Source: Thermohalobaculum sp039816045
GTDB lineage: Bacteria > Pseudomonadota > Alphaproteobacteria > Rhodobacterales > Rhodobacteraceae
Direction of reading: 5' to 3'
NCBI GenBank assembly: GCA_039816045.1
Contig: JBCBYB010000007.1
Coordinates: 97,251 to 161,250, forward strand
Length of the DNA: 64,000 bases
The notes beneath the pieces were generated by a model. It did not search any database. It had not been told where the DNA came from and saw only the letters and a list, made by a program, of their open reading frames with translations. Position numbers and translations under genes: made by a program. Positions within the stretch are counted from its first letter, which is position 1. Every line of letters begins with the position of its first letter. Positions 6,987 through 15,234 of the stretch are shown piece by piece.

Positions 6987-8972
6987 CTAGTCGTCGCTGC
7001 CGCCGAGATAGTCGTCGGTGGTGCGCACGCGCGGACGCTCGCCAAAGCTGAATGGCGCGCTGTCGGAATGGAACTGTGCTTTCACCCGGCAGTCATCGCA
7101 CATCTGGATCAGCTTGGCGTTGTCGGAGTTCTGGAACATCGCGTGCGTGGAGAGCTTCTCGGTGATCCGCTCGATGGTGGATTTTACGCCGAAGAGCTTG
7201 CCGCATTCGATGCAGGCGAAGGGCTCTTCCTCTTTCAGCGTGCGCGGGGTGAGGGCGGCATCGGAGAGCTCGAGCTGCGGAACGAGGGTGATTGCGCTCT
7301 CGGGGCAGAGCCCGGCGCAGAGCCCGCACTGGATGCAGGCCTCCTCGCGAAAGGTGAGCTCCGGGCGGTCCGGGTTGTCGCCAAGGGCGCCGGTCGGGCA
7401 GAGCCCGGCACAGGAGAGACAGAGCGTGCAGGCATCGGGGTTCACCACAACCGCCCCGTAAGGGGCGCCGGTGGGGAGGGGCACGGGCGTCTCCGTTGCC
7501 CCGCCCGCCAACGCGCGCGCGGCGAGCCGGACGGTCTCGCGGCGGCCGCCTGCCGCGAGGATCGGGTCGGCACCGTGCGGCTCCGGCGCCTCGCCGTGGA
7601 GCAGCTCCATCAGCGCGTCGGGGTCCTGTTCCTCGACGAGCCGCAGCCGGGTGCCGCCCGCGGTGCCGGCGACGATGGCCTCCGCGACTGCCATCTCGGC
7701 GCGCATCGGCTCGATCTCCGCTTTCGGCCCGGCCAGAAGATCCACACCGGAGAACCCGAGGCCGAGGGCTGCCAGCTGCTCCGCATGACCGAAGGCCGCG
7801 AGCGCCGTCACCTCCAACGGGATCACATCGGCTGGCAAACCCCGGCCGAAGCGTGCGCCGAGTCGGATCATCTCCGCCCCGTGGCCGTCATGGACGAGCA
7901 GCCGCGGGGCTTCGCCGCCGGCCGTGCGATAGGCCTCGGCGAGTGTGCGCATCCGGCGGAAGAGGAAATCGACCGGCGGCTCCACGCTGGCCGCGGCTCC
8001 CGAAGGGCAGACGGCAGCGCAAGCACCGCACCCGGCACAGACCCGCGGGTCGATGGAGATATGATCCCCGTTCGGCGTGATCGCAGAGGTCGGACAGACC
8101 GAGAGGCACCGGGTGCAGCCGGTCTGCTCCGCACGCGAATGGGCACAGAGCGCCTCGGTCACCGCGATGTGCAGCGTCTTCTCGAAGGTGCCGACCAGCT
8201 GTGACGCATCGAACAGCACCCGCTCCAGACCGACCGGGTCGCTCGGCTCGGCGCGGATATAGCCGTCGCGCTTCCAATGGGCGGGAACCAGCGGCTGGTC
8301 CCCCGACAGGTCCACCACAATGTCGCATTCCGACCGGGCGCCATTGGTCGCAGAGCCAAAGCTCCGTGCGCCCCGTCCGCCGGGTTCGAGGGTGGCAAAC
8401 CCATCGACCTCGAGCGCGAAGGCTCCGAGCGCGCCGGTCAGCCGGGTGATCCGCCCCCGCACGATATCCATGGTGGCGGCGGGGGGCAGCACATCCTCGC
8501 CGTCGGTCACCATCGCGGTGACGCTGAGCACGCCAGCCAGTCGCTCCGCCGCGGGCATGACCACTGCGGCAGGGCCGTAGACCAGGCAGACGCCCTCGCT
8601 CTCCACATCCATCGCGGGCACGACCGGCGGCGTGAGCTGCGCCTCGGCCACCAGTGCTGCCATCTTGGGCCCAGCCGGCGCTTCGGCCCAGCCCGCACGG
8701 TCGCGGATGTCCACACAGGTGAGCCGATCGTCGGCGCCAAGATCCTCGGCGAGTTCGGCGAAGGCCTCCGCCTCCTGCCCGCAGGCGATCACGACCCTGC
8801 CACCCGAGGACAGCGCCGCTTCCGCGGCCGCGGCCTCGCCCCGACAGAGATGACGGTGCACCGTGTCGCAACCGACCCCCGTGGCCGCCCGGATCGCCGC
8901 TGCATCCGGCGTCATTGTTCCGAGGCAGTCGCAGAGCAAGAGCCGCGCAGGCGGCTGGTCGGGGTCGGCCAT
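6987..8972 (-). CDS. multi-[4Fe-4S] ferredoxin-type protein of the formate dehydrogenase locus
   Basis: A 661-residue soluble protein. The N-terminal half contains scattered Cys and resembles heterodisulfide-reductase-like or HdrA-type stretches. Four ferredoxin motifs follow: CTRCLSVCP and CGACAAVCP near residues 290-330, and CTLCLSCAGLCP and CIQCGLCAGLCP near 520-560. Two extra pairs (CIEC, CDDC) lie near the C-terminus, giving at least four [4Fe-4S] clusters. No membrane segment or Tat signal is visible, so it should act in the cytoplasm, either moving electrons to or from formate dehydrogenase or helping cluster insertion. It starts the minus-strand arm of the divergent locus. Confidence 0.85.
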   Translation of the reverse strand: MADPDQPPARLLLCDCLGTMTPDAAAIRAATGVGCDTVHRHLCRGEAAAAEAALSSGGRVVIACGQEAEAFAELAEDLGADDRLTCVDIRDRAGWAEAPAGPKMAALVAEAQLTPPVVPAMDVESEGVCLVYGPAAVVMPAAERLAGVLSVTAMVTDGEDVLPPAATMDIVRGRITRLTGALGAFALEVDGFATLEPGGRGARSFGSATNGARSECDIVVDLSGDQPLVPAHWKRDGYIRAEPSDPVGLERVLFDASQLVGTFEKTLHIAVTEALCAHSRAEQTGCTRCLSVCPTSAITPNGDHISIDPRVCAGCGACAAVCPSGAAASVEPPVDFLFRRMRTLAEAYRTAGGEAPRLLVHDGHGAEMIRLGARFGRGLPADVIPLEVTALAAFGHAEQLAALGLGFSGVDLLAGPKAEIEPMRAEMAVAEAIVAGTAGGTRLRLVEEQDPDALMELLHGEAPEPHGADPILAAGGRRETVRLAARALAGGATETPVPLPTGAPYGAVVVNPDACTLCLSCAGLCPTGALGDNPDRPELTFREEACIQCGLCAGLCPESAITLVPQLELSDAALTPRTLKEEEPFACIECGKLFGVKSTIERITEKLSTHAMFQNSDNAKLIQMCDDCRVKAQFHSDSAPFSFGERPRVRTTDDYLGGSDD

Positions 8973-9071
8973 GCATGTCTCCCTTGGGTCCTGTGGGCGC
9001 CGGGCGCGCCTCTGACCTGGATGCGAGCCTAGGGGTCATTCGCGGTCTCATGCAAGAGCACCGGGGCATTT

Positions 9072-9090
9072 TGGTCGGATATTCTAACCA
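9072..9090. promoter_or_regulatory. candidate operator between the divergent formate dehydrogenase arms
   Basis: A 19-bp interrupted palindrome with arms TGGT and ACCA and inner GA/TC matches, located between the divergent genes at 8972 and 9186. Twelve of 18 paired positions are symmetric. On the minus strand a TAGAAT -10-like hexamer overlaps it. The binding protein is unknown; no regulator gene sits beside it. Confidence 0.4.
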
Positions 9091-9185
9091 GTGGAAAACA
9101 CATGGTCTTGGCAAGGGCCATGCGTGGGGCCCATAGTCTGCGCAAGGCGACGCAGAGCGCCCCCATATCCACAGGGAGACGCCGC

Positions 9186-9752
9186 ATGACCGAGAGATCG
9201 CAGTCCATCCGCATCGGTGTGGTGATCCGGCGCCAGCCGGGGGCGACACGCTGGGCGCGCTGGGTCTGGCGGGCGGTGGCGGTGCTGCCGGGGGCTGCGG
9301 ACGCGGACTGGGTCGAGATGCGCCGCGATGGCGAGGCGATCGAGTACCACGCGGCCACCGTTCCGCTCGAGCTGCACCGCGCCGAGACCGAGGCCTACCG
9401 GGTCGCGCTCTCGAACGAGCCGCCGGTGGTCTATGCGATTTTGCGTCCGGACGAGGATGAGGACAGCGACCGTGAGCTCTCGGTGCATCTGGTGACGGCC
9501 TCGCCCTTCGAGGCGCAGGATTATCAGGACAGCGGCGAGGAGATCGTCGAGCCCCTGCCGATGCCGCCAGCGCTGGTTGCCTGGATCAGCCGTTTTGTCG
9601 AACAGCACCACGTCGACGAGGAGTTCAAAAAGCGCAAGCGGCGCGGGCTCGATGAGGGACCGCGGGAGGACGGCCGGGGCGATCCGCGCATCCGCGGCGT
9701 CTCCGACATCTACCGCAGCCCTGCGGGGCAGAAGGCCCGGAGGCTCCATTGA
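9186..9752 (+). CDS. DUF3305 domain-containing protein
   Basis: A 188-residue soluble protein whose core (IRIGVVIRRQPGATRWARWV, then EYHAATVPLELHR and YRVAL) matches DUF3305, a family of unknown function that accompanies molybdenum formate dehydrogenases. The ATG at 9186 follows GGGAGACG. The C-terminus is charged (FKKRKRRG) and continues for about 35 residues beyond the domain. It overlaps the next gene by TTGA, indicating coupling. It opens the plus-strand arm of the locus; a role in assembling or regulating the enzyme is inferred from location. Confidence 0.85.
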   Translation: MTERSQSIRIGVVIRRQPGATRWARWVWRAVAVLPGAADADWVEMRRDGEAIEYHAATVPLELHRAETEAYRVALSNEPPVVYAILRPDEDEDSDRELSVHLVTASPFEAQDYQDSGEEIVEPLPMPPALVAWISRFVEQHHVDEEFKKRKRRGLDEGPREDGRGDPRIRGVSDIYRSPAGQKARRLH

Positions 9753-10390
9753 GCACGCGGGATCGCGAGGAAGGCTTTCTCAGCCGCTGGTCCCGGCGCA
9801 AGCTGGAGCCGGAGCTAGAGCCGGAGGGTGTTGAGGCGCCCGTCGAGGCCGAACCGGCCGAGGCCGCGCCCGAGCCCGAGAAGACTGAGGCCGAAGTTCT
9901 GGAGGAGCTTGGTCTGCCGGAGCCCGAGAGCCTCGGCAAAGGGGATGATTTCAGCGCGTTCATGAAAAAGGCGGTGCCTGAGCAGCTGAGGCGCCGGGCG
10001 TTGCGGCGGCTCTGGCTCACCGATCCGGTGCTCGCCAATCTCGACGAGATGGTTGACTACGGCGAAGATTTCACCGATGCGGCGACGGTCGTGGCCAATC
10101 TGACGACCGCCTATCAGGTCGGGCGCGGGTTCAAGCCCGATCCGGCGGAGGAGGTGCCGGAGGAGGCCGAGGCGGAGGTTGCAGAGACCGAAGCGGCGCA
10201 GGAAGCGGAGGAGGTCGAGGCTGCCCCCGCGCCTGCCCCGGAGCCTGAAATCCAGCAGGAAGAGCCCGTTGCTCTGGCTGAAGCGGGTCCTCCCGAGCGT
10301 GCGCCTGCCCCCCAACCGGATCCCCGGCCCGAGGCGGCGCCGCAATACGCTCGGCCCCGCCGGATGCGTTTTGTGTCCGGGGCGGATTAG
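9749..10390 (+). CDS. DUF3306 domain-containing protein
   Basis: A 213-residue protein starting at TTG inside the TTGA overlap with the DUF3305 stop. The N-terminus has FLSRWSRRK, the usual opening of DUF3306. A Glu/Pro/Ala-rich linker follows, and the conserved block is around residues 68-125 (DFSAFMKKAVPEQLRRRALR, LWLTDPVLANLDEMVDYGEDF). The C-terminal 80 residues are low-complexity Glu/Ala/Pro. Family function is unknown. It is found almost always beside DUF3305 and formate dehydrogenase genes, as here. A hairpin after the stop may end this small transcript. Confidence 0.85.
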   Translation: MSTRDREEGFLSRWSRRKLEPELEPEGVEAPVEAEPAEAAPEPEKTEAEVLEELGLPEPESLGKGDDFSAFMKKAVPEQLRRRALRRLWLTDPVLANLDEMVDYGEDFTDAATVVANLTTAYQVGRGFKPDPAEEVPEEAEAEVAETEAAQEAEEVEAAPAPAPEPEIQQEEPVALAEAGPPERAPAPQPDPRPEAAPQYARPRRMRFVSGAD

Positions 10391-10462
10391 GATGTCACCA
10401 AACGGGACGGCCTTTCCGCGGAGTGAAATTCCCCTGCGGCAATGGGTCATCAGCCCTTGATC

Positions 10463-10496
10463 GGCGGATAAACCGATTGACCGCCTGTTTTCTTTT
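10463..10496 (+). terminator. probable terminator after the DUF3305-DUF3306 pair
   Basis: GGCGG (10463-10467) pairs with CCGCC (10481-10485) and is followed by a run rich in T (TGTTTTCTTTT). The stem is only five pairs with a 13-nt loop, so it may be weak. It would separate the DUF pair from the chaperone-enzyme operon, which begins after an A-rich stretch at about 10506-10517. Confidence 0.5.
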
Positions 10497-10555
10497 GCTA
10501 GCCTGAAAAAAAAATTTAATGCCGGCGTCACGCTAATGCCGGTTCGGGAGAGACG

Positions 10556-11170
10556 ATGACCAATCCGGAGTCCTCGGGGCTTCCCCCTTCCGTTGTGGAG
10601 GAGGATCGCCTTCGAGCAGACCTCTACGACATCCTTGCGGCGCTGCTGGCGCGGCCGCCGGAGCGGGATCTGATCGACCGGGTGTCGCGGTTAGACGGCG
10701 ACGAGACGCCGCTTGGATCCGCGATCGGCGCCCTGTCGCGGGTTGCCAAAGCCAGCACCGAGAAGGCGGTCGAGCGCGAGTTCAACGCGCTGTTTATCGG
10801 CCTCGCGCGCGGCGAGCTCCTGCCCTATGCCAGCTACTACATGACCGGGTTCCTGCACGAGAAGCCGTTGGCGCTGCTGCGCGGCGACATGAGCAAGCTC
10901 GGCATCGCCCGCTCGCCCGACACCAAGGACCCCGAGGACAACATCGCCAGCCTCTGCGAGATGATGGCGGGGCTGATCCTCGGCCGCTTCGGAGAGCCGG
11001 CGGATTTGACCACGCAGCGCGACTTCTATGCCGCGCATATCGGGCCCTGGGCGGGCCATTTCTTCACGGATCTGGAGGGGGCCAAGGGCTCGGTCTTCTA
11101 TGCGCCGGTGGGAGCCATCGGGCGCATCTTTATGGAGATCGAGCGCGAGGCGTTTCGGATGGGGGCCTGA
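10556..11170 (+). CDS. TorD/DmsD-family molecular chaperone for formate dehydrogenase
   Basis: A 204-residue all-helical cytoplasmic protein of the TorD family. Recognisable blocks are EFNALFIGL, PYASYYMTGFLHEKPL, DPEDNIASLCEMM and HIGPWAGHFF. Such chaperones bind the Tat signal of a molybdoenzyme and hold the apo-protein until the cofactor is inserted. Its client is most likely the alpha subunit encoded 340 bases downstream, or the small Tat protein between them. GGGAGAG precedes the ATG. The gene begins the enzyme operon. Confidence 0.9.
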   Translation: MTNPESSGLPPSVVEEDRLRADLYDILAALLARPPERDLIDRVSRLDGDETPLGSAIGALSRVAKASTEKAVEREFNALFIGLARGELLPYASYYMTGFLHEKPLALLRGDMSKLGIARSPDTKDPEDNIASLCEMMAGLILGRFGEPADLTTQRDFYAAHIGPWAGHFFTDLEGAKGSVFYAPVGAIGRIFMEIEREAFRMGA

Positions 11171-11230
11171 GGCCTCAAAGAGCCGGCGGCGCGGGGCAAT
11201 CCGGCCGCCAAAACAGGGGAGGAGAACCCG

Positions 11231-11431
11231 ATGACCGACGAGAAGGCGCGCGAAAGCCGCCGCGATTTCCTCAAGCTGGCCGCCACCGGTGCGCCGGCTG
11301 TGGCAGTTGCGGCCGTGGCGGGCGGCACATCTGCCGAGGCTGCGGTGCACGGAGGCAACGCGGACGGCAAGGCGGCCGGTCTGCGCAAGACCGAGCATGT
11401 CGAGAAGTATCTGGAGAGCGCCCGGTTCTGA
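11231..11431 (+). CDS. small twin-arginine signal protein of the formate dehydrogenase operon
   Basis: A 66-residue protein made almost entirely of a Tat leader: SRRDFLKLA at residues 9-17, a hydrophobic Ala/Val region, then an AEAA cleavage site, leaving only about 30 mature residues with no Cys. Comparable short Tat proteins occur between torD-like and fdhA genes in Rhodobacterales. GGGGAGGAG precedes the ATG. It may act as a small extra subunit, or as a decoy or helper for the chaperone; neither is demonstrated. Confidence 0.8.
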   Translation: MTDEKARESRRDFLKLAATGAPAVAVAAVAGGTSAEAAVHGGNADGKAAGLRKTEHVEKYLESARF

Positions 11432-11509
11432 GGGGATGCGCCAAGGGTGACGGTTGCGTAGGCCCCGATCCCGGCGACACCCCCTGGCCTGGTCCAAGGG
11501 AGAGACGGA

Positions 11510-14407
11510 ATGCTTAGGAAAAAGACGAACGGGGTTGCGGGACGCCCCCGGAGCGCATCGCCGCTGGCCCAAATGGCGGCAAAATCGGTCGACCGGCGGA
11601 GCTTCCTCCGCGGCTCGGGTCTCGCGGTTGGCGGGTTGGCAGCCTTGGGCGCCACCGGCGGCACCGTGACCAAAGCCGAGGCGGCGACCGCCACCGGCAA
11701 TGTCGAGATCATCAAATCGGTCTGCACCCACTGCTCGGTCGGCTGCACGGTTCTGGCGGAAGTCAGCGACGGTGTCTGGGTCGGCCAAGAGCCCGGCTGG
11801 GACAGCCCGTTCAACCTCGGGGCCCACTGCTCCAAGGGTGCGGCTGTTCGTGAGCACGCCCATGGCGAGCGCCGGCTGAAATACCCCACCAAGCTGCAGA
11901 ACGGCGAGTGGGTCCGCATGTCCTGGGAGGACGCGATCAACGAGATCGGCGACGGGATGCTGAAGATCCGCGAAGAGAGCGGACCGGACAGCGTCTACTG
12001 GCTCGGCTCGGCGAAGCACAACAACGAGCAGGCCTATCTGTTCCGGAAGTTCGCGGCCTATTGGGGGACCAACAACGTCGACCACCAGGCGCGGATCTGT
12101 CACTCCACCACGGTCGCAGGTGTTGCCAACACCTGGGGCTACGGCGCGATGACGAACAGCTACAACGACATCCACAACAGCCGCGCGATCTTCATCATCG
12201 GCGGCAACCCGGCCGAGGCGCACCCGGTCTCGCTGCTGCACGTGCTGAAGGCCAAGGAAGAGAACAACGCGCCGCTCATTGTCTGCGACCCGCGCTTCAC
12301 GCGCACCGCGGCCCATGCGGATGAGTATGTGCGCTTCCGCCCCGGCACCGATGTGGCGCTGATCTGGGGCATCCTGTGGCACATCTTCGAGAACAACTGG
12401 GAAGACAAAGAGTTCATCCGCACCCGCACCTGGGGTATGGACCAGATCAAGGCCGAAGTCGCGAAGTGGACCCCGGAAGAGGTCGAGCGCGTCACCGGCA
12501 CCCCGGGCTCGCAGCTGCGCCGCGTCGCACGCCAGATGGCGAACAACCGCCCCGGCACGGTGATCTGGTGCATGGGTGGCACCCAGCACACCAACGGCAA
12601 CAACAACACCCGCGCCTACTGCGTGCTGCAACTCGCCCTCGGCAACATGGGCAAAACCGGCGGCGGCACCAACATCTTCCGCGGCCATGACAACGTGCAG
12701 GGCGCGACCGATCTCGGCGTGCTGTCGCACACGCTGCCGGGCTACTACGGCCTCAAGACCGGGTCCTGGAAGCACTGGGCGCGCGTCTGGGCCGGGCCGG
12801 ACAAGGGCACCGATGCCTGGAACAGCGAGTACGAGTATGTGCTCGGCCAGTTCCAGTCCAAGGAGATGATGGAGAGCAAGGGCATTCCCGTCAGCCGCTG
12901 GATCGACGGTGTGCTCGAGGACAAAGCCAACATCGACCAGCCGGACAATGTCCGTGCCATGGTGCTCTGGGGCCACGCGCCGAACTCTCAGACCCGCATG
13001 GTCGAGATGAACCAGGCCATGAACAAGCTCGACATGATGGTCGTGATCGATCCGTATCCGACGGTCTCGGCGATCCTGCACGACCGTAAGGACGGGGTGT
13101 ACCTGCTGCCGGCGTGTACGCAGTTCGAGACCCGTGGCTCGGTGACCGCGTCGAACCGCTCGATCCAGTGGCGCGACAAGGTGGTGGAGCCGCTCTTCGA
13201 GAGCAAGTCGGACCACGAGATCACCTATATGCTCGCCGAGAAGTTCGGCTTTGCCGAGCGGATGTTCCAGAACATCTCGATGGACACCGAGACCGAGCCG
13301 AACATCGAAGACATCACGCGCGAGTTCAACAAGGGCATGTGGACGGTCGGCTACACCGGCCAGAGCCCCGAGCGCATCAAGTCCCACATGGCGAACCAGC
13401 ACACCTTCGACCGCACCACGCTGCAGGCGGTGGGCGGCCCGAACGACGGCGAGTACTACGGCATGCCGTGGCCGTCCTGGGGCACCGCGGAGATGGGCCA
13501 TCCGGGCTCGCCGAACCTCTATGACATCTCGAAGCCGGTGGCTGAGGGTGGCATGGGCTTCCGCGCACGCTTCGGCGTCGAGCGGGACGGCGACAACATG
13601 CTGGCGGACGGTGTCTATCCGGTCGGTTCGGAGATCCAGGACGGATATCCCGAGTTCACCATGGCCATGCTCAAGGAGCTCGGCTGGGACGGCGACCTCA
13701 CGGATGCCGAGCGCTCGATGATCGAGAGCATCGCGGGCGACAAGACCAACTGGAAGACCGACCTCTCGGGCGGCATCCAGCGCGTCGCGATCAAGCATGG
13801 CTGCTGCCCCTATGGCAACGCCAAGGCTCGGACCGTGGTCTGGACCTTCCCGGATCCGGTGCCGCTGCACCGCGAGCCGCTCTACACCAACCGGCGTGAT
13901 CTGGTTGCCGACTACCCGACCTATGACGACCGGAAGGCGTATCGCCTGCCAACCCTTTATGCGTCGATCCAAAAGAACGACTTCTCCAAGGACTACCCGA
14001 TCATCCTGACCTCGGGCCGTCTTGTGGAGTATGAGGGCGGCGGCGACGAGACCCGCTCGAACCCCTGGCTGGCCGAGCTCCAGCAGGAGATGTTCGTCGA
14101 GGTGAACCCGTTCGATGCCAACGGCCTTGGTATCCGCGACGGCGAGCAGGTCTGGGTCGAGGGCCCCGAGGGCGGCAAGGTCAAAGTGATGGCCATGGTC
14201 ACCGAGCGGGTCGGCCGCGGCGTTGCGTTCATGCCCTTCCACTTCGGTGGGCACTTCCAGGGCGAGGACCGGCGCAGCCACTACCCCGCCGGAGCCGATC
14301 CATATGTGCTCGGCGAGAGCACCAACACCGCGCAGACCTATGGCTATGACTCGGTCACCCAAATGCAGGAGACCAAGGCCACGCTCTGCAAGATTATGAA
14401 AGCGTAA
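11510..14407 (+). CDS. fdhA: formate dehydrogenase subunit alpha (molybdopterin, Cys type)
   Basis: A 965-residue catalytic subunit that oxidises formate to CO2 at a molybdenum (or tungsten) bis-MGD centre. The Tat motif DRRSFLRG (R29-R30) predicts export of the folded protein to the periplasmic side. The [4Fe-4S] ligands are C72, C75 and C79 (CTHCSVGC), with a fourth in GAHCSKG. The metal ligand is a cysteine in ARICHSTT near residue 198, at the position where selenoenzymes use selenocysteine, and there is no in-frame TGA. The C-terminal dinucleotide-binding domain is complete. It is followed 14 bases later by the beta subunit. The gene is GC-rich like its neighbours. Confidence 0.95.
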   Translation: MLRKKTNGVAGRPRSASPLAQMAAKSVDRRSFLRGSGLAVGGLAALGATGGTVTKAEAATATGNVEIIKSVCTHCSVGCTVLAEVSDGVWVGQEPGWDSPFNLGAHCSKGAAVREHAHGERRLKYPTKLQNGEWVRMSWEDAINEIGDGMLKIREESGPDSVYWLGSAKHNNEQAYLFRKFAAYWGTNNVDHQARICHSTTVAGVANTWGYGAMTNSYNDIHNSRAIFIIGGNPAEAHPVSLLHVLKAKEENNAPLIVCDPRFTRTAAHADEYVRFRPGTDVALIWGILWHIFENNWEDKEFIRTRTWGMDQIKAEVAKWTPEEVERVTGTPGSQLRRVARQMANNRPGTVIWCMGGTQHTNGNNNTRAYCVLQLALGNMGKTGGGTNIFRGHDNVQGATDLGVLSHTLPGYYGLKTGSWKHWARVWAGPDKGTDAWNSEYEYVLGQFQSKEMMESKGIPVSRWIDGVLEDKANIDQPDNVRAMVLWGHAPNSQTRMVEMNQAMNKLDMMVVIDPYPTVSAILHDRKDGVYLLPACTQFETRGSVTASNRSIQWRDKVVEPLFESKSDHEITYMLAEKFGFAERMFQNISMDTETEPNIEDITREFNKGMWTVGYTGQSPERIKSHMANQHTFDRTTLQAVGGPNDGEYYGMPWPSWGTAEMGHPGSPNLYDISKPVAEGGMGFRARFGVERDGDNMLADGVYPVGSEIQDGYPEFTMAMLKELGWDGDLTDAERSMIESIAGDKTNWKTDLSGGIQRVAIKHGCCPYGNAKARTVVWTFPDPVPLHREPLYTNRRDLVADYPTYDDRKAYRLPTLYASIQKNDFSKDYPIILTSGRLVEYEGGGDETRSNPWLAELQQEMFVEVNPFDANGLGIRDGEQVWVEGPEGGKVKVMAMVTERVGRGVAFMPFHFGGHFQGEDRRSHYPAGADPYVLGESTNTAQTYGYDSVTQMQETKATLCKIMKA

Positions 14408-14421
14408 GGGAGGACTGAGAC

Positions 14422-15030
14422 ATGGCACTCGGAGGACAGGCTCGCGCCAAGTTCTTGTGCGACGCCGAGCGGTGCATCGAATGCAATGCCTGCGTCACCG
14501 CCTGCAAGAACGAGCACGAGGTGCCCTGGGGCATCAACCGGCGCCGCGTTGTGACCATCTCGGACGGCACGCCGGGCGAGCGGTCGATCTCGGTCGCCTG
14601 CATGCACTGCTCGGATGCGCCTTGCATGGCGGTGTGCCCGGTGGACTGCTTCTACCAGACCGATGACGGTGTGGTGCTGCACTCCAAGGATCTCTGCATC
14701 GGCTGCGGCTATTGCTTCTATGCATGCCCGTTCGGCGCGCCGCAGTATCCGCAGGCAGGCAACTTCGGTTCGCGCGGCAAGATGGACAAGTGCACCTTCT
14801 GCGCCGGCGGCCCGGAGGAGGACACCTCGAAAGCGGAGTTCGCCAAATACGGGCGGAACCGGATCGCAGAAGGCAAGCTGCCGATCTGCGCCGAGATGTG
14901 CGCAACCAAGGCTCTGCTCGCGGGTGATGGGGACGACGTCTCCGACATCTACCGCGAGCGTGTGGTGGCCCGCGGCTTCGGCTCGGGCGCCTGGGGCTGG
15001 GGCACCGCCTACGATCAGAAAGCCAACTAA
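14422..15030 (+). CDS. fdh3B: formate dehydrogenase iron-sulfur subunit (beta)
   Basis: A 202-residue electron-transfer subunit with four ferredoxin-type Cys groups (CIECNACVTAC, CMHCSDAPCMAVCP, CIGCGYCFYACP, and CTFC with later CAEMC), enough for four [4Fe-4S] clusters. Unlike E. coli FdnH, it lacks the C-terminal membrane helix. It has no leader of its own and is expected to ride out with the Tat-exported alpha subunit, then pass electrons to the cytochrome b gamma subunit. A strong terminator follows the stop, so the gamma subunit, 2 kb downstream, must be transcribed separately. Confidence 0.93.
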   Translation: MALGGQARAKFLCDAERCIECNACVTACKNEHEVPWGINRRRVVTISDGTPGERSISVACMHCSDAPCMAVCPVDCFYQTDDGVVLHSKDLCIGCGYCFYACPFGAPQYPQAGNFGSRGKMDKCTFCAGGPEEDTSKAEFAKYGRNRIAEGKLPICAEMCATKALLAGDGDDVSDIYRERVVARGFGSGAWGWGTAYDQKAN

Positions 15031-15054
15031 GGCTTTCGGCCGGACTGACATTCG

Positions 15055-15086
15055 GGCCGCGCGGGGGAAACCTCGCGCGGCCTTTT
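15055..15086 (+). terminator. strong rho-independent terminator after the beta subunit
   Basis: GGCCGCGCG (15055-15063) pairs perfectly with CGCGCGGCC (15074-15082). Three further inner pairs close a GAAA-type loop, and TTTT follows. It lies 24 bases after the stop codon of the beta subunit gene and should end the torD-fdhA-fdhB transcript. Confidence 0.88.
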
Positions 15087-15234
15087 CCGTGGTTTGTCGC
15101 GTTTGATCGGCCACAGTCTGGGTAATCAGGCCGAATCCATCGGGTTCTCCTTGCATCTGTCACAAAACCGCCGACCATCACAATTTCGTGAGGCGGCCTC
15201 GGCCGTCAGCGCAACGCTGCTGGGGAGCAGGGAC

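Noticed and set aside
12050..12130. Selenocysteine in the formate dehydrogenase
   Set aside because: The metal-ligand position reads RICHS with a TGT cysteine codon and there is no in-frame TGA.
10691..14428. A 1245-codon open frame antisense to the formate dehydrogenase alpha region
   Set aside because: It is the shadow of the high-GC coding frames of torD, fdhA and neighbours; its translation is rich in Arg, His and Val with no domain, and the plus-strand genes are unambiguous.
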